Assembly: GCA_949840805.1 (NCBI GenBank)
Contig: CATKXR010000053.1
Span: forward strand, 1 to 36,267
DNA from: an uncultured Lachnospiraceae bacterium
Lineage (GTDB): Bacteria; Bacillota; Clostridia; Lachnospirales; Lachnospiraceae
Direction of reading: 5' to 3'
DNA: 36,267 nucleotides
Within the stretch, counting starts at the first letter, position 1. Every line of letters begins with the position of its first letter. The translations under genes were made by a program, and so were the position numbers. Shown in pieces: positions 1 through 8,074 of the stretch. The notes under the pieces are model-generated. The model saw only the letters and a list, made by a program, of their open reading frames with translations. It was not told the origin of the DNA and did no database searches.

Positions 1-12
1 TCCTCCCTTTCC

Positions 13-18
13 ATTATA
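13..18 (-). promoter_or_regulatory. Leftward extended -10 promoter at window edge
   Basis: On the minus strand a perfect TATAAT is preceded directly by TGG, which is an extended -10 (TGn) arrangement. It is followed about 6 bases later by GGGAGGA, a strong ribosome binding site that runs into the left edge. A leftward gene therefore probably starts just outside the window. No good -35 is seen, as expected for an extended -10 promoter. Confidence 0.55.
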
Positions 19-33
19 CCATAAAAAGCCCAA

Positions 34-93
34 AAAGCCTATATATAAAAACAAAAAAGTTGACAAAAAAATATAGGCTTTATGCGGCCTATA
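34..93. promoter_or_regulatory. Operator-like cluster of three GCCTATA / TATAGGC sites
   Basis: GCCTATA occurs at 37-43 and 87-93, and its reverse complement TATAGGC at 72-78. The first two sites sit inside an 11-bp inverted repeat (34-44 with 71-81). The cluster lies just upstream of the leftward promoter at 13-18. It looks like a binding site for a regulator of the off-window gene, but no regulator gene is visible to tie it to. Confidence 0.3.
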
Positions 94-180
94 GAGATTT
101 TTCTTTAATTTAGCTGTCAAACGCCCGCGCCGGGCCAAGGCCATAACAGAACATATATGAATCTGTCTTATCTTTTCTTA

Positions 181-216
181 GGAACTGTTAAAAAGTTATT
201 TTTGAACAGTTCCTTA
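181..216. repeat. Hairpin; left copy of an inverted repeat around the SGNH gene
   Basis: GGAACTGTT (181-189) pairs with AACAGTTCC (205-213), and a T-rich run follows. The segment 188-216 is nearly repeated in inverse orientation at 2091-2118, just after the esterase gene, with about one indel and a few mismatches. It may act as a terminator or be a small palindromic repeat. Confidence 0.45.
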
Positions 217-287
217 CATTTTTTTTAACCCCGTTCCCTTTTTCCCCATTATCCGCTATAATATCCTAAAATATGACAAACTTATCT

Positions 288-384
288 TTTATACCCGTGA
301 ACCAAATAATTTGCCAACACCGTTCCCGTCTTTCCCATAAATACACCGAATCGTTTGGCAAATAAGTATGCTCGCGGGTATAAA
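288..384. repeat. Palindromic repeat copy 1 with outward promoter-like arms
   Basis: The left arm (from 288) and right arm (to 384) are imperfect inverted copies of a sequence containing TTTATACCCG and ATTTGCCAA. Read outward, each arm gives TTGGCA, an 18-base spacer and TATAAA: minus strand 317-312 and 293-288, plus strand 355-360 and 379-384. Related copies occur near 19588, 26343 and 26770. Confidence 0.6.
355..384 (+). promoter_or_regulatory. Promoter of the SGNH esterase gene
   Basis: TTGGCA (355-360), an 18-base spacer and TATAAA (379-384), followed by the RBS AGGAG at 395-399 and ATG at 411. The expected leader is about 20 bases. The promoter is the right arm of the palindromic repeat at 288-384. 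Confidence 0.6.
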
Positions 385-410
385 ATACAGAAACAGGAGT
401 ATAAACTGCC

Positions 411-2087
411 ATGAAAACACATTACACACCCCTGAAGCTTCTGGCTTTTATTTTTTTCTGCGCCTTTGTCCCTGCTTTTCTCTCCTTTCCTGTCTATGCC
501 TCTCAGGAAACCGTTCCCGACAGCATCCAGGAAACCGCCGAAGCTTCGGATGCTGCTGGTACTGCCGGCTCCGCAGAAGATTCTGCCTCCCCGGAAGCAT
601 CCGACAGCGCCGGGACATCACGCGGCCCCGTCCTGTGGGTCGTGGGAGATTCCACGGCTGCTGCATTTGATGACACTACTTACTACTATCCCCGCTATGG
701 CTGGGGTACTCAGCTTTACCGGTATTTCCAGGGCATTTCCATAGAGAACCTGGCAGTATCCGGCACCAGTTCCCAAAGCTATCTGCAGACCGGCCAGTAC
801 GGACGTCTGCTGGATGAAATGCAGGACGGGGATTATCTGTTGATCGGATTCGGACACAATGACGAGAAGACGGAAAACCTCCGCTATACCAACCCCAACA
901 CCTCCGTCTCCACCCCCGGTTCCATCCAGAATTATCTTTTTCAATACTACATACAGCCGGCCCGGAAAGCCGGGGCTTTCCCCCTATTATGCACTCCCAT
1001 TGTGCGCCGGGACCCGGAGAACAAATATACGGGAGAAAGCGGCCACATAACCAACTCCCGCAGCACCGTAGACGGAATATTTGACGGCGGCGATTATGCG
1101 AAGGCTATCCGGCGTGTGGGTGCCGTCAAAAATGTTCCTGTTCTGGATCTGACCAAACGTACCAGGGAGATCTATGAACAGCAAGGCGCCCAGGAGGTCC
1201 AAAACCGCCATGCCCGCAGTTCTTCCCGTGACGCCAGCATTGACAATACCCACACCAATCTTTACGGAGCTGCCTGTAACGCATGGCTGATCGCTGACGA
1301 ACTTTCACATACTGACAGCCCTTTAAAGAACTATCTTATAGAAAATATCTCCCCGCCGGACCCTTCCATCCTGGCAGTGAACCCTTCCTACCAGGAACGC
1401 CTCTTTAGCCGCCCGCAAGGTGAAAGCACTCTATGGGCCACTGCAGGAGACTGGAAAGGCACCGTGTTTGGTGACATCGGCGCCTATGAATACTTAAACA
1501 GCACTTATTTCGATCTGTCATCCGGCCAGGATCAGACACTCCGGATAAGAGCCGGCCGGTTTAACGGAAATAAAAAGCTTGCGGCAACAAAGGTCGGGAA
1601 GATTTCCGCCGACACGGACGGACTTGCCATGTACTACCAGGCCGTCCCTGCAGGCCTCAATTTTATCTTTTCGGCAGATGTGACCATCCATCAGATGGAT
1701 CCCAATAACCAGGCCTCCTTTGGCCTCATGGTCAGAGATGATATTTACTTAGACACCGTCACCAGCGATATCCTGGGAGATTATGTTGCCGCCGGGCAGC
1801 TCATGCTTGATTCCGGCACTCCCTGGAACTGTTTCGCCCGAAAAAACGGTGTTCTGACTTCAGGAGGAACGGCCCTCTGTACCTATAATCCTGGCGATAC
1901 CCTGCATGTGGAAATCCGCAAATCTTCGGATGGCTATACCTGTGCCTTCGGGAATAATGCCCCTGTGTCTGCGGGCTTTGATTTTCCCTTGACTGCGATT
2001 GACCCGGAGCAGGTTTACGCAGGAATGTTTGTAGCAAGAAGCGCAGATGTCACATTCCGGAATATTCGTCTGGAATTGACAGAGTAA
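411..2087 (+). CDS. Secreted SGNH/GDSL hydrolase (rhamnogalacturonan acetylesterase-like)
   Basis: A 558-residue exported esterase candidate. Residues 1-30 form a signal peptide ending near VYA, followed by a Ser/Ala/Glu-rich linker to about 70. The SGNH blocks are visible: VVGDST with nucleophile Ser81, an N-acceptor in GFGHND (Asn150), and the Asp-x-x-His pair in DNTHTN (Asp278, His281). This spacing resembles rhamnogalacturonan acetylesterases, which deacetylate pectin side chains; the actual substrate is inferred. Residues from about 330 on form a second, beta-rich domain resembling a carbohydrate-associated module, with no clear family seen. Start ATG 411 has AGGAG 11 bases upstream and a promoter ending at 384. 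It stands alone, followed by a hairpin at 2162-2191. Confidence 0.8.
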   Translation: MKTHYTPLKLLAFIFFCAFVPAFLSFPVYASQETVPDSIQETAEASDAAGTAGSAEDSASPEASDSAGTSRGPVLWVVGDSTAAAFDDTTYYYPRYGWGTQLYRYFQGISIENLAVSGTSSQSYLQTGQYGRLLDEMQDGDYLLIGFGHNDEKTENLRYTNPNTSVSTPGSIQNYLFQYYIQPARKAGAFPLLCTPIVRRDPENKYTGESGHITNSRSTVDGIFDGGDYAKAIRRVGAVKNVPVLDLTKRTREIYEQQGAQEVQNRHARSSSRDASIDNTHTNLYGAACNAWLIADELSHTDSPLKNYLIENISPPDPSILAVNPSYQERLFSRPQGESTLWATAGDWKGTVFGDIGAYEYLNSTYFDLSSGQDQTLRIRAGRFNGNKKLAATKVGKISADTDGLAMYYQAVPAGLNFIFSADVTIHQMDPNNQASFGLMVRDDIYLDTVTSDILGDYVAAGQLMLDSGTPWNCFARKNGVLTSGGTALCTYNPGDTLHVEIRKSSDGYTCAFGNNAPVSAGFDFPLTAIDPEQVYAGMFVARSADVTFRNIRLELTE

Positions 2088-2090
2088 AGT

Positions 2091-2118
2091 TAAGAACTGT
2101 CCGAAAATAACTTTTTAA
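2091..2118. repeat. Right copy of inverted repeat flanking the SGNH gene
   Basis: This segment is close to the reverse complement of 188-216; both carry a GAACTGT core and AAAATAACTTTTTAA. It begins three bases after the esterase stop. The pair encloses the gene and its promoter, which could mark an inserted unit or simply two copies of a common small repeat. Confidence 0.4.
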
Positions 2119-2161
2119 TCGCCCCCTGCCTTTACGGTTTGCCCGCCGGGCACACCAATAA

Positions 2162-2191
2162 AGGGAGCCGGTACAGCTTTTCCGGCTCCCT
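2162..2191. terminator. Hairpin between convergent genes
   Basis: AGGGAGCCGG (2162-2171) pairs perfectly with CCGGCTCCCT (2182-2191) around a 10-base loop. It lies between the ends of two convergent genes. On the minus strand it is followed by TTTATTGG, so it fits best as the terminator of the C39-like gene. Confidence 0.6.
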
Positions 2192-2205
2192 GAAAAGCTT
2201 CCCTG

Positions 2206-2907
2206 TCAATGCCCCTGGTCTTTCCAGTACACACACCGCATCCGATACACCACTCCTCCATGAACCTCCAGCGAAACCAGCTCCCCATCCTCTCGCAGCG
2301 GATCCATACAGAGGTATTCCCCGTCTTCACTTCCCACAATCAAAACCCAATGAGCTGCTCCATATCCCCCCACTTTTACCTTCACGGCTGGATAACGGCC
2401 CTCTTCCAGCAGCTCTTCAATCTCCTCTCCTTTGACGGAAGACGCCACCAATACCTCGGCCTGCGGCAATGCCTCCTTAATCTTCCCCCATACAATATCC
2501 CCCTGCTCATTATATACTCCATTTTGCCCAAATAACCGGTTCAGCTCCCCGGCTGTTATGCTTCTCCCTTCTTTGTATATCCCCCATTGGGAAGAAAGAG
2601 CCGAGGCTATGCAGCTTACCAGACAGCCTGAACCGGCCATACTGCACGCAGAATCTCCCAACCGCTCCTCACTCCATTTTTTATCCTTTTGGCAGTAAGC
2701 CACCACCTGGCCTGCTGGATGCTCCCCCTCAGGCCTTATGGCAACTGCCTTATCTCCCCTTCCGCTCATTTTCCAAAATCCCCCTGCAGCCAGACACAAA
2801 ACCACACATCCAGCCAGGATAATCCCTGTCCTCCGCCATCTGCATGCCCATAGCAATCTTCTTCCGGCATCCTGCCTCTTCCTGTCCTTTTCCTTTTTCC
2901 TTCCCAT
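2206..2907 (-). CDS. Membrane-anchored C39-like cysteine peptidase family protein
   Basis: A 233-residue protein. A basic N-terminus (MGRKKEKDRKR) is followed by one membrane segment at about 28-45, so the rest should lie outside the membrane. The C-terminal part resembles the peptidase C39-like fold: Cys95 in AGSGCLVS, His186 in AAHWVLIVG and Asp202 in CMDP form the expected Cys-His-Asp set. Family members cleave peptides or remain uncharacterised; no substrate is evident. I chose ATG 2907 because GGAAGGGG lies about 7 bases upstream; a longer frame to 2997 lacks such a site. It is divergent from the C_GCAxxG_C_C gene. Confidence 0.7.
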   Translation of the reverse strand: MGRKKEKDRKRQDAGRRLLWACRWRRTGIILAGCVVLCLAAGGFWKMSGRGDKAVAIRPEGEHPAGQVVAYCQKDKKWSEERLGDSACSMAGSGCLVSCIASALSSQWGIYKEGRSITAGELNRLFGQNGVYNEQGDIVWGKIKEALPQAEVLVASSVKGEEIEELLEEGRYPAVKVKVGGYGAAHWVLIVGSEDGEYLCMDPLREDGELVSLEVHGGVVYRMRCVYWKDQGH

Positions 2908-2994
2908 ATGTATTTCCCCTTCCAATTGTAAACTATAACATCTATTTATTACTGTTCGCAGAGGCATATGCTTTAGCCTATAACGGTACTGGCT

Positions 2995-3024
2995 CATGGC
3001 TAATCAGCGGATTGATCAGCCATG
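2995..3024. promoter_or_regulatory. Inverted repeat in divergent intergenic region
   Basis: CATGGCTAATCA (2995-3006) and TGATCAGCCATG (3013-3024) are inverted copies with one mismatch, separated by 6 bases. It lies between two divergent genes and could be an operator for either. Confidence 0.35.
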
Positions 3025-3099
3025 GTATGAACAGCAATGTCTATTTTACTATATGCGGCAATTTTTTTCCAGGGTATTCCATTCATCCTGAAAATCCTT

Positions 3100-3105
3100 T
3101 ATAAT
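3100..3105 (+). promoter_or_regulatory. Candidate -10 of the C_GCAxxG_C_C gene
   Basis: A perfect TATAAT 47 bases before the ATG at 3153. The -35 region is poor, so the promoter is only suggested. Confidence 0.35.
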
Positions 3106-3152
3106 CATATGAAAGAAATCAATCCACCCAACCACCACAAAGGAGGCACCTC

Positions 3153-3623
3153 ATGCAGAATCACAAAGAACTGGCAAAATCATATTTCCTGGAAGGCTAC
3201 AATTGTTCCCAGTCCGTCCTTCTCGCTTTCCATGAAGAGCTTGGATTGGACAAGGACACTGCCGCCCGCATGGCCTCTCCCTTTGGAGGAGGCATGGGGC
3301 GGCTGCGGGAGGTCTGCGGCACAGTCAGCGGAATGCTCCTGGTCCTGGGCCTTCTGCGCGGCTATGGCGACCCGAAAGACCTGGAAGGCAAAAAGGCGCT
3401 TTACGAACAGGTCCAGGCCTTGGCCCGCACTTTCCGGGAACACAACGGAAGCATTATCTGCAGAGATCTTTTAGGTTTGGATCACAGCTCTGACGTCCCC
3501 GCGCCGTCCCCCCGCACCCCGGAATACTATAAAAAACGCCCCTGCGCCGACCTGGCTGCGGATGCTGCCCAAATCCTGGAACAGTTTTTGCAGCAGGAAC
3601 AAATCAACCCGGAAAATTTATAA
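3153..3623 (+). CDS. C_GCAxxG_C_C family protein
   Basis: A 156-residue soluble protein with the spaced cysteines that define this family: Cys in YNCSQSV near the N-terminus, Cys in EVCGTVSG with a glycine-rich stretch before it, Cys in SIICRDLLG and Cys in RPCADLA near the C-terminus. The family is usually called putative redox or metal-binding on the basis of these cysteines; its biochemical role is not established. The start is well supported: AAAGGAGG sits 7 bases before ATG 3153. No partner gene is adjacent in the same unit; glgC follows after about 180 bases that contain its own leader hairpin. Confidence 0.85.
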   Translation: MQNHKELAKSYFLEGYNCSQSVLLAFHEELGLDKDTAARMASPFGGGMGRLREVCGTVSGMLLVLGLLRGYGDPKDLEGKKALYEQVQALARTFREHNGSIICRDLLGLDHSSDVPAPSPRTPEYYKKRPCADLAADAAQILEQFLQQEQINPENL

Positions 3624-3682
3624 TTTTTTCACACAAAACCCTACCCGTTTCTTGGATTTTGTGGTACAATTTTAATATTACA

Positions 3683-3714
3683 GCCAGGAATCCTGCCCTA
3701 CAGGTTTCCCTGGC
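3683..3714 (+). promoter_or_regulatory. Nested hairpin in the glgC leader
   Basis: GCCAGG (3683-3688) pairs with CCTGGC (3709-3714), and inside it CCTG (3692-3695) pairs with CAGG (3701-3704) around a 5-base loop. It lies about 90 bases before glgC and has no T-tract, so it may be a leader control element. It matches no riboswitch class I recognise. Confidence 0.3.
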
Positions 3715-3804
3715 CGGCGAAAACAGATAAAAATCCCGCTGACATCCCTGTGGAATCGGTTCTTTTATCCTTTCGCCAATCAAATAATTCAGGGGGAAAT
3801 TAAT

Positions 3805-5013
3805 ATGGCAAAAGAAATGATTGCAATGCTTCTTGCCGGCGGACAAGGTTCGCGTCTCTACGCGCTGACCCAGAAGCTGGCAAAACCTGCAGTTCCTTTC
3901 GGCGGCAAATATCGGATCATCGATTTTCCGCTGTCAAACTGCGTCAACTCCGGCATCGATACGGTGGGCATCCTTACCCAGTATCAGCCGCTGGTCCTGA
4001 ACGAATACATAGGCAATGGCCAGCCGTGGGATCTGGACCGTCTGCATGGGGGCGTCCATGTGCTTCCGCCCTATCAGCAGGCTTCCGGTTCCGACTGGTA
4101 TAAGGGAACCGCCAATGCCATCTATCAGAATATTTCGTTCATCGAGCGTTACAATCCGCAGTATGTGATCATCCTTTCCGGTGATCAGATCTGCAAGCAG
4201 GATTACAGCGATTTCCTGCGCTTCCATAAGGAAAAGGGCGCTGAATTCAGCGTGGCGGTCATGGAAGTTCCGTGGGACGAGGCTTCCCGCTTCGGCCTGA
4301 TGGTAGCAGACGAGAACGACAAAATCACCGAATTCCAGGAGAAGCCGAAGAATCCCAAGTCCAACCTGGCTTCCATGGGTATTTACATCTTTAATTGGGA
4401 TATCCTGAAAAAGTATCTGATTGAAGACGAGGCTGACCCCAACTCCGAAAATGATTTCGGCAACAACATTATCCCCAACCTGCTCCGTGACGGACGCCAG
4501 ATGTATGCGTACCACTTCAGCGGATACTGGAAAGACGTGGGAACCATTTCCTCTCTCTGGGAAGCCAATATGGAGGTCCTGGATCCGGAGCACAGCGGTA
4601 TCAACCTGTTCGATGAGAACTGGAAGATCTACAGCCGCAACAGTGGTATGACCGGCCATCGGATCAGCAGCGATGCGGTGGTGGAGAACTGCATGATTAC
4701 CGACGGCTGCCGCATTTCCGGTACGGTAAAGCATTCTATCCTGTTTGCAGGCGTTACCGTCGAGCCGGGCGCCGAAGTTGAGGATGCCGTCATTATGGGC
4801 GGAACCACCATCAAAGCAGGCGCTTCTGTGAAGCACTGTATCATAGCAGAAAATGTAGTCATCGGTGAGAACGCTGAAGTAGGCGCCATGCCTGCAGACG
4901 GCGAAAAGGGTGTTGCCACCGTCGGTTCCGGTGTCTATGTGGGCGACGGCGCCAAGATCGGCCCCAATGCCATGGTCAACAGCAATGTGAAAGGCGGTGA
5001 AGAACAATGGTAA
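3805..5013 (+). CDS. glgC: Glucose-1-phosphate adenylyltransferase, catalytic subunit GlgC
   Basis: Makes ADP-glucose from ATP and glucose-1-phosphate, the committed step of bacterial glycogen synthesis, in the cytoplasm. The 402-residue length is usual for Firmicutes GlgC. The N-terminal nucleotidyltransferase signature [10 protein letters not shown] is followed by [20 protein letters not shown]. Family motifs GDQICKQDY and [10 protein letters not shown] (sugar-phosphate region) are also present. The last ~110 residues form a left-handed beta-helix of hexapeptide repeats (for example [11 protein letters not shown]). AGGGGGAAATTAAT precedes ATG 3805. Its end overlaps the start of glgD by 7 bases (ATGGTAA), so the two subunits are translationally coupled. 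Confidence 0.95.
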   Translation: MAKEMIAMLLAGGQGSRLYALTQKLAKPAVPFGGKYRIIDFPLSNCVNSGIDTVGILTQYQPLVLNEYIGNGQPWDLDRLHGGVHVLPPYQQASGSDWYKGTANAIYQNISFIERYNPQYVIILSGDQICKQDYSDFLRFHKEKGAEFSVAVMEVPWDEASRFGLMVADENDKITEFQEKPKNPKSNLASMGIYIFNWDILKKYLIEDEADPNSENDFGNNIIPNLLRDGRQMYAYHFSGYWKDVGTISSLWEANMEVLDPEHSGINLFDENWKIYSRNSGMTGHRISSDAVVENCMITDGCRISGTVKHSILFAGVTVEPGAEVEDAVIMGGTTIKAGASVKHCIIAENVVIGENAEVGAMPADGEKGVATVGSGVYVGDGAKIGPNAMVNSNVKGGEEQW

Positions 5014-6149
5014 ATTCCAACGCAGATGCTCTGGGCATCATTTTCCCAAACACCTATGACAGCCTGATTCCGGAACTGGTCAGCGAGCGTCTTATGGCCT
5101 CCATTCCTTTTGCAGGACGTTACCGGATGGTAGACTTTATCCTGTCCAGCATGGTCAACAGCGGCATCGGCAATGTATCGTTGATCGTCCGCAAGAATTA
5201 TCACTCCCTGATGGATCATTTAGGTTCCGGCCGTGAATGGGATCTGACCCGCAAGAACGGCGGCCTCAACATTGTTCCTCCGTTTGCGCAGAAGAATATC
5301 AAGATGTATACCGGACGGGTAGAAGCCCTGGCAAGCATCCTGACCTTCCTGAAGTCCCAGAAAGAAAAATATGTGGTCATGGCCGATGCTAATATTGCCG
5401 TGAACTTTGACTTTAAGGCATTTATGGATGCCCACATCGCCAGCGGCGCCGATGTGACCGTAGCGTACAGCGAAGAGGAGCTTCCAGTAGACGCCATGAA
5501 GAAAAATGATATCGGTACTAATATGTACTATTCCTTTGACATTAAGGACGGACGAGTAGTACGGCTGGATATCTGCTCGAAGGAAAGCGGCCTCCAGAAT
5601 TTCTCCATGAATATCTACATTATGGACCGCGAACTGCTGATCGACCAGATCAGTACCGCTTATCTCCATGGATATTCCTACTTTGAGCGGGATATCCTGG
5701 CTCCGCAGCTTGACAAGCTGAACGTACAGGCCTACAAATATGACGGCTACCTTGCACGTGTCTGCGACTTAAAGAGCTATTTCGATGAGAATATGAAGCT
5801 GCTGGATGAGGCCAACTTAGACGGCCTGTTCGCAAGAGATTCCATCTATACCAAGATCCGTGATGACAACCCGACCCGTTACATCGGCGAGGCCAAGGTA
5901 AAGAACATCATGGCGGCAGACGGCTGTGTCATCGAAGGTGAAGTGGAGAACTGTGTACTGTTCCGCGGTGTCCGGATTGCCAAAGGCGCTAAGGTAAAGA
6001 ACTGTGTGTTGATGCAGGATACCGTAGTGGAAGAAGGCGCTAATCTGGAGTACATCATCTCTGATAAGAACGTTACATTCACAGCCGGCAAAGAACTGAG
6101 AGGCAGCGACAGCTTCCCGGTATATGTAGCAAAGCATCAGATGGTATAA
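5007..6149 (+). CDS. glgD: Glucose-1-phosphate adenylyltransferase subunit GlgD
   Basis: A 380-residue GlgC paralogue and the regulatory partner of GlgC in Firmicutes. The N-terminal loop that carries GGxGSRL in GlgC is replaced by a sequence around [17 protein letters not shown], so the catalytic glycine-rich loop is missing, as is typical for GlgD. The following [15 protein letters not shown] still aligns with GlgC. Residues from about 290 to 360 show hexapeptide repeats ([16 protein letters not shown]). In studied species GlgD has little activity alone but boosts GlgC in a heteromer. No glgA, glgB or glgP lies in this window, so the rest of the pathway is elsewhere. Confidence 0.93.
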   Translation: MVNSNADALGIIFPNTYDSLIPELVSERLMASIPFAGRYRMVDFILSSMVNSGIGNVSLIVRKNYHSLMDHLGSGREWDLTRKNGGLNIVPPFAQKNIKMYTGRVEALASILTFLKSQKEKYVVMADANIAVNFDFKAFMDAHIASGADVTVAYSEEELPVDAMKKNDIGTNMYYSFDIKDGRVVRLDICSKESGLQNFSMNIYIMDRELLIDQISTAYLHGYSYFERDILAPQLDKLNVQAYKYDGYLARVCDLKSYFDENMKLLDEANLDGLFARDSIYTKIRDDNPTRYIGEAKVKNIMAADGCVIEGEVENCVLFRGVRIAKGAKVKNCVLMQDTVVEEGANLEYIISDKNVTFTAGKELRGSDSFPVYVAKHQMV

Positions 6150-6193
6150 GTGAAACACATGGCAAAGTAGTATCAAACAGTACAACAATAAAA

Positions 6194-6293
6194 AGCAGGC
6201 TGCCTGACAGGATCACCCCATTAATCCTTGAGACCGGTAACGGTTCCGTTACGAAAGTTAATGCGGTATCATATTGACAGCCTGCTTATTTTT
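6194..6293 (+). terminator. Long-loop hairpin after glgD
   Basis: AGCAGGCTG (6194-6202) pairs with CAGCCTGCT (6278-6286), followed by TATTTTT. The loop is about 75 bases and holds a second perfect hairpin, GTAACGG-TT-CCGTTAC (6237-6252). Position and T-tract fit a terminator of the glgCD operon; the loop is unusually long and structured. Confidence 0.5.
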
Positions 6294-6339
6294 GTGCTAT
6301 ATATTTCATAGATTCCTATTTTCAAAAGGAGGCAATTTT

Positions 6340-6912
6340 ATGAATATATCCTTCGTCCCAGGTAATCTGTCCTTTTATTCCTCCCCCTCCTACGGGACCG
6401 GATTTCCGTCTCCTTCCGCTTCCCCCATACAAGACGGAGTGGACGGGCAGACACGGTTGTCCGGGCAGATGGCGGGGGCCGGACGGACAGAAGCTCCCGA
6501 ACAGGCCAAAATGCCGGGAAAGACAGCGGCCAGAGAATCTGCCGGCGGCAGGGCGGTACCCGGACAGCCTGACGTGGATTCCTACGAATGCCAGACCTGC
6601 AAGAACCGTAAATACAAAGACGGTTCCAATGATCCCGGAGTTTCTTTTAAAACCCCTACCCATGTGAGTCCGGAAAGAGCGGCATTTGCCGTCCGTTCTC
6701 ATGAGATGGAACATGTAGCCCATGCCAAAGCAAAGGCCTTAAAAGAAGACCAGGAAATCGTATCCCAATCCGTATCCTATCATACCGCCATCTGCCCGGA
6801 ATGCGGCAGGACCTATATGGCCGGCGGCACTACCCGGACTACCTTCCGAAGCAAACCGGTAGTAGAAGAACCACCGGTGGAAAAAGGACGTAATGTGGAT
6901 GAAGTGGCTTAA
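6340..6912 (+). CDS. Putative HExxH metalloprotease-type protein (SprA-related / CJM1_0395-like)
   Basis: A 190-residue protein without a signal peptide. The first ~85 residues are low-complexity (Ser, Gly, Pro, Ala). The C-terminal half has CQTCKNRKYKDGS, then RSHEMEHVAHA, which contains HExxH (His-Glu-Met-Glu-His), the zinc-binding core of many metallopeptidases, and then CPECGR. The two CxxC pairs could bind a further zinc. The layout resembles the SprA-related / CJM1_0395 putative metalloprotease family. Proteolytic activity is not proven for this group. The start follows AAAAGGAGGC 8 bases upstream; a longer frame from 6274 would start within the preceding terminator. A strong bidirectional terminator follows. 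Confidence 0.65.
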   Translation: MNISFVPGNLSFYSSPSYGTGFPSPSASPIQDGVDGQTRLSGQMAGAGRTEAPEQAKMPGKTAARESAGGRAVPGQPDVDSYECQTCKNRKYKDGSNDPGVSFKTPTHVSPERAAFAVRSHEMEHVAHAKAKALKEDQEIVSQSVSYHTAICPECGRTYMAGGTTRTTFRSKPVVEEPPVEKGRNVDEVA

Positions 6913-6935
6913 TCCGGGTATTATAGCCCATACAA

Positions 6936-6980
6936 AAATCAGGCAGCTTTTGGATTCCATATTCCAAAACTGCCTGATTT
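6936..6980. terminator. Bidirectional terminator between convergent genes
   Basis: AAATCAGGCAG (6936-6946) pairs perfectly with CTGCCTGATTT (6970-6980), and TTTTGGA/TTCCAAAA extends the stem inward. CTTTTTTT follows on the plus strand and TTTTTG on the minus strand. It serves both the HExxH gene and the ABC importer operon. Confidence 0.85.
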
Positions 6981-6996
6981 CTTTTTTTCCTTTTTC

Positions 6997-8073
6997 TTAC
7001 AAAATATAAACTCCTCTGGAATCAAAATCCAGGAAAGCCTTCTCCCCTGCCTCATAAATCCGCCGGTTCACCGGATTATAATCCGTAATCTGGATCTCCA
7101 TATCCCCCACCATCACCTGATAGTACTGGTAAGAACCCATAAAGGTCGAAAGCATCACTGTGGCCTCCAGATATCCCTTTTCTGCAAGAGCCGCTGCCTC
7201 CGGCCGGATCACCAGAGCCGCCGTATCCCCGGCTTTTGCCCTTCCGTAATTATTGACCTCCAGATGTTCCCCTGCCACCTGGATCCGCGCTTTGTCCCCT
7301 TCTGCCGAGAGAACCTTCGCGTCCAGGAAATTGGCTTCCCCGATAAAGTCAGCCACAAAACGGGAATTGGGATGGTAATAGATCTCCCGGGGCGTGCCGA
7401 TCTGTTCCACCTTCCCTTTGCTCATGATAATGATCTTATCGGAAATGCTCATGGCCTCTGACTGGTCATGGGTCACATAGACTGCCGTAATTCCCACTTT
7501 CTGCTGAATCTTGCGGATCTCCGTCCTCATGGACACACGGAGCTTGGCATCCAGGTTACTCAAAGGTTCGTCAAAAAGCAGGACACCCGGCTCCAAAACC
7601 AACGCCCGGGCCAAAGCTACCCGCTGCTGCTGCCCTCCGGAAAGCTGATTCGTCATACGGGATTCCATTCCGTCCATCTCCACCAGCTTTAGAATATTCA
7701 TTACCCTCTCCCGGATTTCTTCCTTCGGGAGCTTGCGGATCTTTAATCCGTAAGCCACATTGTCAAATACATTATAGTGAGGAAGAAGTGCATAACTCTG
7801 GAACACCATAGCCGTATCCCGCTTGTTGGGAGTCAGATGGTTAATGGCCTCGCCGCCCAAATAAATCTCTCCCTCATCCGGGCTTTCAAAACCGGCTATC
7901 ATCCGCAAGGTAGTGGTCTTGCCGCATCCTGACGGCCCAAGCAAGGTCACGAAAGTTCCTGCCTCAATATCCAGTGTGGTATCCTTTACCGCGTAAAAAT
8001 CCTGCCCTGTCTTGGGATCCTTGTATATTTTTGAAATGTGCTCCAGCCGGACGCCCTTTTTCTCTTTTTCCAT
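6997..8073 (-). CDS. ABC importer ATPase (FbpC/PotA type)
   Basis: A 358-residue cytoplasmic ATPase that powers the importer encoded by the two upstream genes. It has Walker A GPSGCGKTTTLRM, the Q-loop region VFQSYALLPH, signature LSGGQQQRVALARAL, Walker B VLLFDEPLSNLDAK and H-loop YVTHDQSEAM. A C-terminal TOBE-type regulatory domain follows residue ~240. I chose ATG 8073, one base after the permease stop, with GGGAGGA in the end of the permease gene as ribosome binding site. The family includes Fe(III), spermidine/putrescine, phosphonate and sugar-phosphate importers; sequence alone does not decide the cargo. It is the last gene of the operon. Confidence 0.88.
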   Translation of the reverse strand: MEKEKKGVRLEHISKIYKDPKTGQDFYAVKDTTLDIEAGTFVTLLGPSGCGKTTTLRMIAGFESPDEGEIYLGGEAINHLTPNKRDTAMVFQSYALLPHYNVFDNVAYGLKIRKLPKEEIRERVMNILKLVEMDGMESRMTNQLSGGQQQRVALARALVLEPGVLLFDEPLSNLDAKLRVSMRTEIRKIQQKVGITAVYVTHDQSEAMSISDKIIIMSKGKVEQIGTPREIYYHPNSRFVADFIGEANFLDAKVLSAEGDKARIQVAGEHLEVNNYGRAKAGDTAALVIRPEAAALAEKGYLEATVMLSTFMGSYQYYQVMVGDMEIQITDYNPVNRRIYEAGEKAFLDFDSRGVYIL

Positions 8074-8074
8074 C

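Noticed and set aside
3934..5007. Long minus-strand frame of 357 residues opposite glgC
   Set aside because: It is the mirror of glgC codon structure; composition is unlike a protein and the plus strand is unambiguously glgC.
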